Positions 1 to 7,412 of a stretch of 11,139 bases of DNA are shown here, piece after piece. Within the stretch, counting starts at the first letter, position 1, and the number at the start of each line of letters is the position of its first letter. The translations under genes and the position numbers were made by a program. Origin of the DNA: Flavobacteriaceae bacterium (GTDB lineage: Bacteria; Bacteroidota; Bacteroidia; Flavobacteriales; Flavobacteriaceae); NCBI GenBank assembly GCA_030834365.1, contig JAURFJ010000039.1, positions 1-11,139 of the forward strand, read 5' to 3'. The notes under the pieces were generated by a model. The model was given only the letters and a program-made list of their open reading frames with translations, was not told the DNA's origin and made no database searches.

Positions 1-390
1 CTCGCTTTTGTGTTTCTTTAGCAGTGGGGAGAGGTCGCTGAAAAGACGCTTGCCTACATATATCTTGCGCTTTCTGTACACCACATATTTCTGCAAGTAG
101 AACGCTACTGCTTCTGATTGGCAAAAATATTTCATGGTGTCGGGCACCTTAAAACGCATTTCTTCTGCAAGTCTGAAGTAGTGGTCTACCGCATTGCGGC
201 TAGTGAGAATAATGGCAGTGAATTTAGTTAGGTCAATTTTTTGCTGCCTAACCGACTTAGAGTCTACCCCTTCTACGTGAATAAATGGTCTAAAATCTAC
301 GGTGAGTTTTTCCTTCTCGATGAGCTTCGCGTACGGAGAGTTTTCTAATTTCGGCTCAGGTTGCGATACCAAAATTGTTTTCACTTTCAT
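1..390 (-). CDS. hemD: Uroporphyrinogen-III synthase (HemD), N-terminal part, cut by the left window edge
   Basis: Only the first 130 codons are present; the reading frame is open to base 1. The ATG at 390-388 follows the DUF4271 stop after 12 bases, with a weak AGGA upstream. The translation begins MKVKTILVSQPEP and contains FRPFIHVEGVDSKSVRQQKI, then ILTSRNAVDHYFRL and VPDTMKYFC, which I recognise as the Bacteroidota form of HemD. The family cyclises hydroxymethylbilane to uroporphyrinogen III in haem/tetrapyrrole synthesis, in the cytoplasm. The full family length is about 250 residues, so roughly half is missing, including part of the second domain. It is the last visible gene of a minus-strand operon behind a membrane glycosyltransferase and a DUF4271 protein. 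Family assignment is confident; activity cannot be judged from the fragment. Confidence 0.88.
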   Translation of the reverse strand, partial: MKVKTILVSQPEPKLENSPYAKLIEKEKLTVDFRPFIHVEGVDSKSVRQQKIDLTKFTAIILTSRNAVDHYFRLAEEMRFKVPDTMKYFCQSEAVAFYLQKYVVYRKRKIYVGKRLFSDLSPLLKKHKSE

Positions 391-402
391 GTTCCTAACG
401 GT

Positions 403-1026
403 TTAGATGCTCAACGTATACACTACAACTACAGGAGCGATTTCAAGTGCGCAAAGATAAAAAATAAAAAGCACAAGCCTCTCAGATTTTCGTCGTAATA
501 GGTGTTTTATAACACCGTAGTAACATTTTGTTTGCAAAGCTAAAATGATGCTAACTAGCAGGTATTCAAACAGAAGGTGCTGCTCTGGGTAGACGCTAAG
601 CAATACCCCGAGGCTAAAGGCGATGAGTGCCCCGTAAGCGAAATAGGTCTGTGCTTGAACCTGTGCCATTTCGAAAAACGAGGCTTCGTTATGCGCAAAG
701 GCCAGCCCTCTTCGGGCTCCCCATTTTAAGAGCAAAAGAACAGCCACCACCAATGATCCCGTTAAAAAATTGAAGGAATGTGTCGTTCGAATCTCTGATA
801 GCTGGGTTAAGTATACAGCATAGATTAGTGCGGAGGCAACGGTAAGCAAGATTAGAGCATTGCGCCAACGCTTCAATCCTTTTTCATAAAGCCGAACAAA
901 AGTGTCGTCAACCAGCACCCTTTTGAAGTAATAGAAAGGCTCTGCATAACCCAGGCGTATAGCCACAAAAAACAGGGCTATAGCAAGGTAGAGTGCGGTA
1001 TAGAGCTCGGTGCTGATCATCTTCAT
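403..1026 (-). CDS. DUF4271 family integral membrane protein
   Basis: A 207-residue protein with about six predicted membrane helices (roughly residues 7-23, 56-74, 84-101, 126-145, 151-168 and 184-206). It ends in a motif (LCALEIAPVVVVY) that resembles the conserved C-terminal helix of DUF4271 proteins. DUF4271 is an inner-membrane family of unknown function, common in Bacteroidota and often next to hemD, as here. The start ATG (1026-1024) shares one base with the TAA stop of the upstream glycosyltransferase (TAATG), so translation is probably coupled. A second Met two codons later (1020-1018) is an alternative start. The hemD gene begins 12 bases downstream, which suggests co-transcription. 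No catalytic motif is visible and I assign no function; a link to haem synthesis would rest on gene order only. Confidence 0.82.
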   Translation of the reverse strand: MKMISTELYTALYLAIALFFVAIRLGYAEPFYYFKRVLVDDTFVRLYEKGLKRWRNALILLTVASALIYAVYLTQLSEIRTTHSFNFLTGSLVVAVLLLLKWGARRGLAFAHNEASFFEMAQVQAQTYFAYGALIAFSLGVLLSVYPEQHLLFEYLLVSIILALQTKCYYGVIKHLLRRKSERLVLFIFYLCALEIAPVVVVYTLSI

Positions 1027-2576
1027 TAGGGAATTTGGGGATTAAAGGAGCTCAGAGAAATGAGTTGAATAGGTTGATTCTTATGTGCGATACCCACTCG
1101 AATCGATAAGGCCTTGCCAATTCGTGGGTCTTGATCGATGAGGGGCTTTATAAATCCATTGGCATCTTTTTTTAACAAGACCTGAGCAATCGCATTCTTA
1201 TAAGTGTCGAGAAGGGCGGCGTATGCTTTGCTTTCACCCTCCAGTTTCAGAGTGCTTAACTCATCGAAATGTTCAAAAAAACGGGGGCCGTAGTAAACAA
1301 ATTCGTCTAGTTCGTTAATCGCTAGTTCACTGTCAGTAGAAGAAGAAACAAGCGTGAGTCGTTGCTGCTGCAATGAGCTCCAGCGTTCATCAAAATCATA
1401 GGCGTTAGGTCTGTAGCCAAGGCTATTCAGTGAGAGTGCGGGTTGGCCGGTATAGAATTCAAAAAGCGCGGCCTTTTGATAGCTATCTTTGAACAAGACT
1501 GTTTCTGTGCTTGTCTTTTGTTGAATGGCCAAAGCCCAGTCGCTTACACCGTGGGTTTCAAGTCGCCATGGTGACCACTGCGGAACACTCATAAAGACCC
1601 TAAGTACAGCAAGTAGTAAAAGGCTTAGTAGCGCAATCACTTTAAGCCGTTTTGGACGATTTGACCCTGAATCAAATTGTTCGAAAAATAAGATTAGAGC
1701 CGGGTAACAGGCCGGCAATAGCCATTGCAGCTGTGATTTCTTTGCGAAAGTTGACCAAAAGAAAAAGACCAGCACCCCTAGGGTCATAAAAATCAATCCG
1801 CGCTTGAACGTGTCTGCTGATTTAAGGCGAAAAACAGCTCGGTATATGTCGTAGGCAAACAGCCCGAACAGTGCTACTGAATTGAGTAGAAAGAGCCCGG
1901 TGAACGATCCAAACGAATAGGCGTGGTTGGGTCGCTCGCTAAAGTGAAAACGCAGACTGATGAATGCGTTCTCGTTAAGCCACCACAAATGCCCACTAAA
2001 AAACAGCAGGCTTAGGCCTACCGCTATCCAGGCGTTGCGGGTTTTTAATAGGCTTAGGTTCGAAAAAAGTGTTGCCAGTATGATGAGAATGCCTGTGTAC
2101 TTGCTGTACATTAACCCGGCCATGGCGACGGCCAACCACAGTGTAGCCCATTTTTTTTGTTGAAGAAACTGCTTGTAAGCGAAAATGAAGAGCGCCGTAA
2201 AGAATAGGGTGCCGCTGTCGGGCAGTGTCAGAAATCCATAGAGATTGACCAAGGGTAGGCTCAGTAATACCAACCAAAAATTAGTTGAATGACGCTGTTG
2301 CGTCTCTTTTTCAAGACTGAAAAAAACCAAAAAGTAAGCACCTATACTCAAGAATATGCTGCCCAGTCTCAGGCCGATTTCGCCGCTTAAAAATGCAGAT
2401 GTAGACGCCAATAGCGCCACAAATGGCGGATGGTCAAAATAGCCCCACTTTAGCTGCTTGGCATAGTACCAATAATAGGCTTCATCTTTTAGTAATTCGG
2501 TATGCGTAGCCTGTAAGAGGTTTACAAGCAAAATGAGTAGCGCGAAGAACCAAAACGATCTAGAAAGTGACTTCAC
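1026..2576 (-). CDS. GT39/ArnT-like membrane glycosyltransferase (PMT_2 type)
   Basis: A 516-residue protein: an N-terminal membrane helix (about residues 8-24), then an acidic loop with KDEAYYWYYAK (D31-E32) and GYFDHPPFVALL (45-56), followed by many hydrophobic helices to about residue 330 and a soluble C-terminal region of about 180 residues. The D-E-A-Y-Y-W and G-Y-F-D-H-P-P signatures are typical of PMT_2/ArnT-like GT39 enzymes, which transfer a sugar from a polyprenyl-phosphate carrier to a protein or lipid acceptor at the periplasmic face of the inner membrane. The acidic pair in the first loop is the usual catalytic site. The start is GTG (2576-2574); an in-frame stop at 2588-2586 leaves no upstream ATG. 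The divergent neighbour is a DPM1-like GT2 that could make its donor. Acceptor and sugar cannot be read from the sequence. It leads the operon with DUF4271 and hemD. Confidence 0.85.
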   Translation of the reverse strand: MKSLSRSFWFFALLILLVNLLQATHTELLKDEAYYWYYAKQLKWGYFDHPPFVALLASTSAFLSGEIGLRLGSIFLSIGAYFLVFFSLEKETQQRHSTNFWLVLLSLPLVNLYGFLTLPDSGTLFFTALFIFAYKQFLQQKKWATLWLAVAMAGLMYSKYTGILIILATLFSNLSLLKTRNAWIAVGLSLLFFSGHLWWLNENAFISLRFHFSERPNHAYSFGSFTGLFLLNSVALFGLFAYDIYRAVFRLKSADTFKRGLIFMTLGVLVFFFWSTFAKKSQLQWLLPACYPALILFFEQFDSGSNRPKRLKVIALLSLLLLAVLRVFMSVPQWSPWRLETHGVSDWALAIQQKTSTETVLFKDSYQKAALFEFYTGQPALSLNSLGYRPNAYDFDERWSSLQQQRLTLVSSSTDSELAINELDEFVYYGPRFFEHFDELSTLKLEGESKAYAALLDTYKNAIAQVLLKKDANGFIKPLIDQDPRIGKALSIRVGIAHKNQPIQLISLSSFNPQIP

Positions 2577-2647
2577 GCAGCGAAGTTAGTGGTTTTCTCT
2601 GCTGTTCATAAGTACAAATAGCAGCAGTTGCCGTACTTTAGTTTGCT
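2577..2647. promoter_or_regulatory. Divergent promoter region between the GT39-like and GT2 genes
   Basis: The 71-base spacer separates two outward-facing operons. On the plus strand TACTTTAG (2634-2641) is a one-mismatch copy of the Bacteroidota -7 element TAnnTTTG and ends 6 bases before the GTG at 2648. On the minus strand TAACTTCG (2588-2581) is also one mismatch away and ends 4 bases before the GTG at 2576. No clear TTTG -33 element was found at the usual spacing on either strand, and no Shine-Dalgarno sequence precedes either start. The promoter role is inferred from position and a degenerate motif. Confidence 0.4.
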
Positions 2648-3397
2648 GTGAATAAATCAGTCGTTATAATTCCTACCTATAACGAGATTGAAAACGTCGA
2701 GCTCATTATTCAGGCGGTTTTTGATCTGGGTCAAGGCTATCATGTGCTCATCGTAGATGACAATTCTCCTGATGGAACAGCGGAGATTATAGCATCACTT
2801 ATATCGGCTCACCCCGGTCGTGTACACGTGATTAATCGCCCCGGAAAATTAGGGCTGGGAACGGCATACATAACGGGATTTAAATGGGCATTAGCGAAAG
2901 AATATGCATTTATTTTTGAAATGGATGCCGATTTTTCGCACACTCCGTCCGATCTTATTCGTCTCAAACAGGCCTGCCTCGACGGAGCCGACGTGGCTGT
3001 TGGTAGCCGTTACTGCAAAGGGGTGAACGTGGTGAACTGGCCTATTCGAAGAATTCTGCTTTCTTACGGAGCTTCCTTATATGTGCGGATCATAACGAGT
3101 ATGCCTGTGCATGATCCGACCGCCGGATTCATGTGTTACCGTGCCTCGGCCCTTAGAATGATCAACTTTGACGCCATTCGCTTTGTTGGATACGCGTTTC
3201 AGATTGAGATGAAGTACCGAGCCTTTAAGCGAGGCGCCAGAATCAGTGAGGTCAGCATAGTGTTTACCGATCGCATTAGAGGAGTGTCAAAGATGAGCGG
3301 AGCGATTATCAAAGAAGCCGTTTGGGGCGTGTTTAAAATGCGTCTGGATAGTATCTTTGATAAAAAGCGCTTCTATAATGCCGAAAAAGATTCTTAA
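2648..3397 (+). CDS. Polyprenyl-phosphate mannose synthase-like glycosyltransferase (DPM1-type GT2)
   Basis: A 249-residue GT-A enzyme. Motifs in order: VVIIPTYNEIENV (5-17), VDDNSPDGT (36-44), the DxD-type metal/nucleotide site MDADFSH (92-98), GSRYCKG (119-125), DPTAGF (156-161), QIEMKYRA (185-192) and DRIRGVSKMS (208-217). These match polyprenol monophosphomannose synthases, which move mannose (sometimes another hexose) from a GDP- or UDP-sugar to a polyprenyl phosphate at the cytoplasmic face of the membrane. There is no C-terminal membrane domain, so this is the compact single-domain form. It starts with GTG. The last 20 bases overlap dihydroorotase, indicating an operon with pyrC and the DUF4296 gene. 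The divergent GT39-like gene is a plausible user of the product. Sugar specificity is inferred from the family only. Confidence 0.9.
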   Translation: MNKSVVIIPTYNEIENVELIIQAVFDLGQGYHVLIVDDNSPDGTAEIIASLISAHPGRVHVINRPGKLGLGTAYITGFKWALAKEYAFIFEMDADFSHTPSDLIRLKQACLDGADVAVGSRYCKGVNVVNWPIRRILLSYGASLYVRIITSMPVHDPTAGFMCYRASALRMINFDAIRFVGYAFQIEMKYRAFKRGARISEVSIVFTDRIRGVSKMSGAIIKEAVWGVFKMRLDSIFDKKRFYNAEKDS

Positions 3398-4709
3398 AAA
3401 TGCCATTATTGTATCTGATTCTAAGCGAATTGAGTCAGATCTGCTAATCGAAGAACAATTCATTAGCAAGATCGATCGGGACATCTCCGACGCCCACGCC
3501 GAGGTGCACGATCTAAAAGGGGCTTTTCTGATCCCAGGGTGTATTGATAATCAAGTGCATTTTAGAGAACCTGGATTAACGCATAAGGGAACCATCGAAA
3601 GCGGCAGCCGCGCAGCGCTTGCAGGCGGAATCACCACCTTCATGGAACAACCTAATACTCAGCCCAATACGACCACTTTTGAGGCCCTTGAGGACAAGTT
3701 TCAGCGCGCCGCTAAATCGGCCTATGTCAACTATTCTTTTTTCTTCGGAGGAACCAACGACAACCTCGAACTTATCAAGCGACTTCCGATCGACGCCTGT
3801 GCCGGAATCAAACTATTTCTGGGCTCATCCACGGGCAACATGCTTGTTGATCGGGAGGAGACGATTCGAAGCATATTTTTGAATACGCAGATGGTCATAG
3901 CCGCACATTGTGAAGACGAATCGATCATTCGTGCCAATACGGCTAAGGCCATTGAACAATTTGGTGAAGACATTCCTATCGAACAGCATCCGATCATTCG
4001 TTCGCATGAGGCTTGTTACGCCTCTTCTTCTCGTGCCATTGAGTTAGCACGAGAGACCGGAGCTCGTCTGCACGTATTTCACCTTTCAACGGCCCAAGAG
4101 ATGGAGCTTTTTGACCGTCATCTGCCCTTTTCAAAAAAGCAAATTACCGCTGAGGTCTGTTTGCATCACCTTTGGTTCACCGATGCCGATTATGCCGAGA
4201 AGGGTTCGTTGATCAAGTGGAACCCGGCGGTCAAAGGTGCCGATGACCGAAAGGCACTTTGGGAAGGGCTGCGCAACAATACTCTTGATATTCTGGCAAC
4301 CGACCACGCTCCGCACACCCTTGAGGAGAAGCAGAACACGTACCTAAAGGCTCCGTCTGGAGGCCCCCTTGAGCAGCATGCCTTAATGGCTTATCTAGAT
4401 AAAGTTGAAGAAGGAGAACTAGATCTAGATTTGCTCGTGCAGAAGTTTTGCCACAATCCGGCCGAGCTGTATAAAATAGACCGCAGAGGTCATATCAAAG
4501 AGGGCTATTATGCCGATCTGGTTACCTTTTCAAAGCGCCCGTACACCGTAGCCAAAGACAACCTGCTTTATCAGTGTCAGTGGAGCCCATTTGAGGGACA
4601 TACCTTTAGCCACAGCATAGACAAAGTTTGGGTAAACGGTCACCTTGGATACGCTGATGGTCAAGTAAATCACGAGCGACACGCTATGAAACTAAAATTT
4701 AATCGATGA
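3378..4709 (+). CDS. pyrC: Dihydroorotase (Bacteroidota type, HxH motif reads QxH)
   Basis: A 443-residue amidohydrolase that interconverts carbamoyl aspartate and dihydroorotate in pyrimidine synthesis. I chose the ATG at 3378 (MPKKILKNAI) because it matches the family's N-terminus; an in-frame TTG at 3357 would add seven non-conserved residues. Motifs: PGCIDNQVHFREPG (53-66), the likely carboxylated Lys145 in GIKLFLGSS, His177 in AAHCED, His235 in VFHLST, and Asp309 in ATDHAPH. The first metal-ligand His of the usual DxHxHxR motif is Gln59, which I recall also in other Bacteroidota enzymes (for example the Porphyromonas one), so the enzyme is probably active and may bind metal differently. 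The start overlaps the GT2 gene by 20 bases and the end overlaps the DUF4296 gene by ATGA. Allantoinase or hydantoinase is less likely given the REPG and QPNT motifs. Confidence 0.93.
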   Translation: MPKKILKNAIIVSDSKRIESDLLIEEQFISKIDRDISDAHAEVHDLKGAFLIPGCIDNQVHFREPGLTHKGTIESGSRAALAGGITTFMEQPNTQPNTTTFEALEDKFQRAAKSAYVNYSFFFGGTNDNLELIKRLPIDACAGIKLFLGSSTGNMLVDREETIRSIFLNTQMVIAAHCEDESIIRANTAKAIEQFGEDIPIEQHPIIRSHEACYASSSRAIELARETGARLHVFHLSTAQEMELFDRHLPFSKKQITAEVCLHHLWFTDADYAEKGSLIKWNPAVKGADDRKALWEGLRNNTLDILATDHAPHTLEEKQNTYLKAPSGGPLEQHALMAYLDKVEEGELDLDLLVQKFCHNPAELYKIDRRGHIKEGYYADLVTFSKRPYTVAKDNLLYQCQWSPFEGHTFSHSIDKVWVNGHLGYADGQVNHERHAMKLKFNR

Positions 4710-5092
4710 TAAGAAATCTTCTATTTGGCTTACTATTTCTCAGTTCGCTAGCGTGTAGCACCCGCATGGTTGAGCCTCCAGAGCGTCTTATTGCCAAAGA
4801 AAAGTTTGTAGACATTTTGTATGAATTAGCCATTTACAATGGGGTAAAGAATAACACTACTCCGGCCTTCACTACTTCTGATTTACAGATCATGCCCTAC
4901 CTCTATTCGAAGTATGACTTTGATAGCGTGCAGTTTTTCGAGTCAAACTTTTATTACGCTTCGCGCGGAGACCTTTATGTAGCCATGTACGACACGGTTC
5001 GTGCGCGCATTGAGCGCACTGAGAAGTTGCTCGATTCGCTTAGAGAGGTTAGTTTGTCAGCTGCCCGAGCGGCTCAGCAGGCTGAAGATTAG
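4706..5092 (+). CDS. DUF4296 family lipoprotein
   Basis: A 128-residue protein with a short signal peptide (IRNLLFGLLFLSSLAC) and a probable lipidation cysteine at residue 17. The lipobox is slightly off consensus (S-L-A-C, Ser at -3). No acidic run follows the cysteine, so there is no lipoprotein export signal for the cell surface and it probably faces the periplasm. The mature part holds FVDILYELAIYNG, then YLYSKYDFDSVQFFESNFYY and repeated charged helices. This matches DUF4296, a Bacteroidota family of unknown function usually found beside dihydroorotase. The ATG overlaps the pyrC stop (ATGA), implying translational coupling. Its stop shares bases with the stop of the opposing epimerase gene (TTAG at 5089-5092). 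Function is not known to me. Confidence 0.85.
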   Translation: MIRNLLFGLLFLSSLACSTRMVEPPERLIAKEKFVDILYELAIYNGVKNNTTPAFTTSDLQIMPYLYSKYDFDSVQFFESNFYYASRGDLYVAMYDTVRARIERTEKLLDSLREVSLSAARAAQQAED

Positions 5093-6045
5093 CCGCGTCT
5101 AAACTGCTTGTAATTCAGGGCCAATTGAGTGACGTAGGCCTCAAAGTCTCTTGTTTCAAGACCTTCAAAAACGCTGTACTCACTTAGCGTCTGGTAGTGG
5201 TTTTCAGCATATAGAGTGTTTATTAGCCCTTCAGAAAGCACGAGTCGCTTAAATCCTAAAAAGGTCATGATTTTGCTTAGTCTCATGATCACTAACAGTT
5301 TTTCTTTGCTTAAAGCGCGATGCGCAGCAGATTTTTCTACCGCCCCTCGAATGAGGTTTATTAGAGTACAATAGGTTAAGTGGTGAGAGACTAGTGTCGC
5401 GTCTCGCTGCTCTTGCTGCTTCATTAATTTTAGGCTGCTGCTGACTACATCTTCGGCGGCTATGAATCCAGTTACTCCCGAAAAACAAAGGTCTTTGATA
5501 CGAAAGGCCAATTTAAATAAGGCAAGGCTAGGGCTCTTCCAGAAAAAATCACTCAAGATGACCCCTGGTCTCACTACCCAGGCGTCTAGCCCCTCTTGGA
5601 CACCTCTAAATACCTCTAATTCACCAAGGTACTTTGAGTGACCGTAATACGAACGTTCGTCAGATTCTAAGGCGGCCACTGAACTGATATAAAGTAATTT
5701 CACAGGCTTATCCAACAGGGCGTTTACTAACACTTTTGTTATAGTAACGTTAGCTTCAAAAAGCCGCTTCTCGTCTTTAGGGTTAAAGGATATCAAGGCT
5801 GCACAGTGAATAACTTGTTTTACCCCTTCAAGGGCCTCCTCGACTTCAGCTAGGTTATCAAGTGATACCTTGACCCATTCAATTGAAGCGAAAAGTTCTT
5901 GGCTGTGATTGTAGTTAAAGAAGTCACGGATCGTTTCGAGCTTAGACGCCTCACGGTATACGGCCCGAAGCTGCTGCTTCTGTTGAGCCAGATGTAGCAA
6001 AAAATGGGCGCCTAGCATCCCCGTAGCCCCGGTGACTAAAATCAT
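5089..6045 (-). CDS. NAD(P)-dependent epimerase/reductase, extended SDR family
   Basis: A 318-residue Rossmann-fold protein. The N-terminal TGATGMLG (5-12) is the GxxGxxG dinucleotide-binding motif; CAALISF (81-87) corresponds to the adenine-ring loop; YISS (119-122) provides the catalytic Ser; and YGHSK (134-138) is the YxxxK catalytic pair. HVVRPG-type sequence (here WVVRPGVIL) follows. The length and motif order fit extended SDRs of the dihydroflavonol-4-reductase/sugar-epimerase class, which oxidise, reduce or epimerise a small substrate in the cytoplasm. The substrate cannot be assigned. The ATG at 6045 is preceded 4 bases upstream by a -7-like box. It is convergent with the DUF4296 gene and divergent from tyrS, so it is probably transcribed alone. 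Confidence 0.85.
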   Translation of the reverse strand: MILVTGATGMLGAHFLLHLAQQKQQLRAVYREASKLETIRDFFNYNHSQELFASIEWVKVSLDNLAEVEEALEGVKQVIHCAALISFNPKDEKRLFEANVTITKVLVNALLDKPVKLLYISSVAALESDERSYYGHSKYLGELEVFRGVQEGLDAWVVRPGVILSDFFWKSPSLALFKLAFRIKDLCFSGVTGFIAAEDVVSSSLKLMKQQEQRDATLVSHHLTYCTLINLIRGAVEKSAAHRALSKEKLLVIMRLSKIMTFLGFKRLVLSEGLINTLYAENHYQTLSEYSVFEGLETRDFEAYVTQLALNYKQFRRG

Positions 6046-6049
6046 ACCC

Positions 6050-6057
6050 TAAAAGTA
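6050..6057 (-). promoter_or_regulatory. Possible -7 box (TACTTTTA) of the epimerase gene
   Basis: Read on the minus strand, TACTTTTA differs from TAnnTTTG only at the last base. It ends 4 bases before the ATG at 6045, which would place the transcript start at or next to the start codon. No TTTG -33 element is evident. Confidence 0.35.
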
Positions 6058-6069
6058 GGTAAAGACGAC

Positions 6070-6077
6070 TATATTTG
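6070..6077 (+). promoter_or_regulatory. Likely -7 promoter box (TATATTTG) of tyrS
   Basis: This is an exact match to the Bacteroidota -7 element TAnnTTTG, 17 bases before the tyrS ATG and inside the 49-base divergent spacer. It predicts a short leader of about 10-14 bases. I see no good TTTG -33 element at the normal spacing. Confidence 0.55.
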
Positions 6078-6094
6078 TAGCCCTGAGAACGATT

Positions 6095-7408
6095 ATGGCA
6101 CAGCAATTCATAGAAGAACTTCGATGGAGAGGCATGATTCACGACTTCATGCCCGGATTAGAAGAACACCTAAACGAGTCGATGAAAACGGCCTACGTAG
6201 GTTTTGACCCAACGGCGGATTCACTGCATATTGGAAATTTGGTAAGCATTCTCATGTTACGTCATTTTCAACTCGCCGGTCATAAGCCTATTGCCTTGGT
6301 CGGAGGCGCCACTGGCATGATCGGAGATCCCTCAGGAAAGTCTAAAGAGCGCAACCTGCTCGATGAAGAAACGTTACGACACAATCAAGAGGCCATCCAA
6401 ACACAGCTCTCTAAATTCTTAGACTTTGACGCCTCTAGGCCCAACGCCGCGGAGCTGGTAAACAATTACGACTGGATGAAAGACATCAGCTTCCTTCAGT
6501 TTATCAGAGACGTAGGAAAACACATCACTGTAAACTACATGATGGCTAAAGATTCGGTTAAAAAGAGACTAACGGCTGAAGATGCAGAAGGTATGTCGTT
6601 TACCGAATTTACCTATCAGCTGGTTCAGGGGTACGATTTTTTGCATTTGCACCGCACCTATAAGTGCAGCTTACAGATGGGCGGAAGCGATCAGTGGGGC
6701 AACATTACCACCGGTTCCGAGCTCATCAGACGCATAGATCAGTCTAAAGGGTTCGCACTCACCTGCCCACTTATTACTAAGGCCGACGGCACCAAATTCG
6801 GAAAAACCGAACAAGGAAACGTTTGGCTCGACCGCAAGCGCACCTCACCCTACCAGTTCTATCAATATTGGATGAATGTATCTGATCAAGATGCTGAAGT
6901 CTTTATCAAAATCTTCACGCTACTCGATCAGGCCACTGTAAATGCACTTATCAGCGAGCACCAAGAAGCGCCTCACTTGCGACTGCTTCAGCAGCGGCTC
7001 GCCAAGGAGATTACGATTCTGGTTCATTCAGAAGCTGATTACGAAAATGCGGTTGCCGCTTCTGCCATTTTCTTCGGAAAATCGACTAGCGACGACCTTA
7101 AAGCCTTGCCCGAAGATGTGCTCTTAGAAGCCTTTGCCGAGATGCCTTCAGCTGAATATTCGCTTTCTGAACTAGCACAAGGGCTATCTATTGTGGATGC
7201 ACTATCGCTGCAAGACTCAAGTGGGAAGGCACTTTTTTTAAGCTCAAAAGGAGAAGCTCGTCGCGAACTGAAGCAGAACGCCATATCGCTCAACAAAGAG
7301 AAGGTAAGCGACGCCGAAATGATGCTAACCCCAGCTCACCTTTTAGCAAAGAAATTTATGGTACTTCAGCGCGGAAAGAAGAACTACTTCTTATTGAAGT
7401 TTGTGTAG
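6095..7408 (+). CDS. tyrS: Tyrosyl-tRNA synthetase
   Basis: A 437-residue class Ic aminoacyl-tRNA synthetase that charges tRNA-Tyr with tyrosine using ATP. Visible: the tyrosine-pocket start TAYVGFDPTADSLHIGN (32-48) with HIGN as the HIGH motif, GGATGMIGDPSGKS (70-83), YQLVQGYDF (174-182), MGGSDQWGNI (195-204), and KFGKT (234-238) as the KMSKS-type loop. The C-terminal part from about residue 365 is an S4-like RNA-binding domain. The length is normal for bacterial TyrRS of the TyrS (not TyrZ) type. The ATG at 6095 fits the family N-terminus. The gene is divergent from the epimerase, ends 4 bases from the LuxE-like gene on the other strand, and looks monocistronic. No T-box or other leader structure fits in the short upstream space. 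Confidence 0.97.
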   Translation: MAQQFIEELRWRGMIHDFMPGLEEHLNESMKTAYVGFDPTADSLHIGNLVSILMLRHFQLAGHKPIALVGGATGMIGDPSGKSKERNLLDEETLRHNQEAIQTQLSKFLDFDASRPNAAELVNNYDWMKDISFLQFIRDVGKHITVNYMMAKDSVKKRLTAEDAEGMSFTEFTYQLVQGYDFLHLHRTYKCSLQMGGSDQWGNITTGSELIRRIDQSKGFALTCPLITKADGTKFGKTEQGNVWLDRKRTSPYQFYQYWMNVSDQDAEVFIKIFTLLDQATVNALISEHQEAPHLRLLQQRLAKEITILVHSEADYENAVAASAIFFGKSTSDDLKALPEDVLLEAFAEMPSAEYSLSELAQGLSIVDALSLQDSSGKALFLSSKGEARRELKQNAISLNKEKVSDAEMMLTPAHLLAKKFMVLQRGKKNYFLLKFV

Positions 7409-7412
7409 CGGC

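Noticed and set aside
1960..2277. Open frames on both strands inside the GT39-like gene
   Set aside because: They lie in alternative frames of a clear membrane protein and show no motif or start signal.
3357..3377. In-frame TTG as an earlier start for dihydroorotase
   Set aside because: It would add seven non-conserved residues and deepen the overlap with the GT2 gene; the ATG at 3378 matches the family N-terminus.
4390..4432. Short repeat and palindrome built on AGATCTAGAT
   Set aside because: It is explained by alternating Leu and Asp codons in dihydroorotase.
7039..7296. 85-codon minus-strand open frame inside tyrS
   Set aside because: Serine-rich antisense reading of a conserved gene with no family resemblance or promoter.
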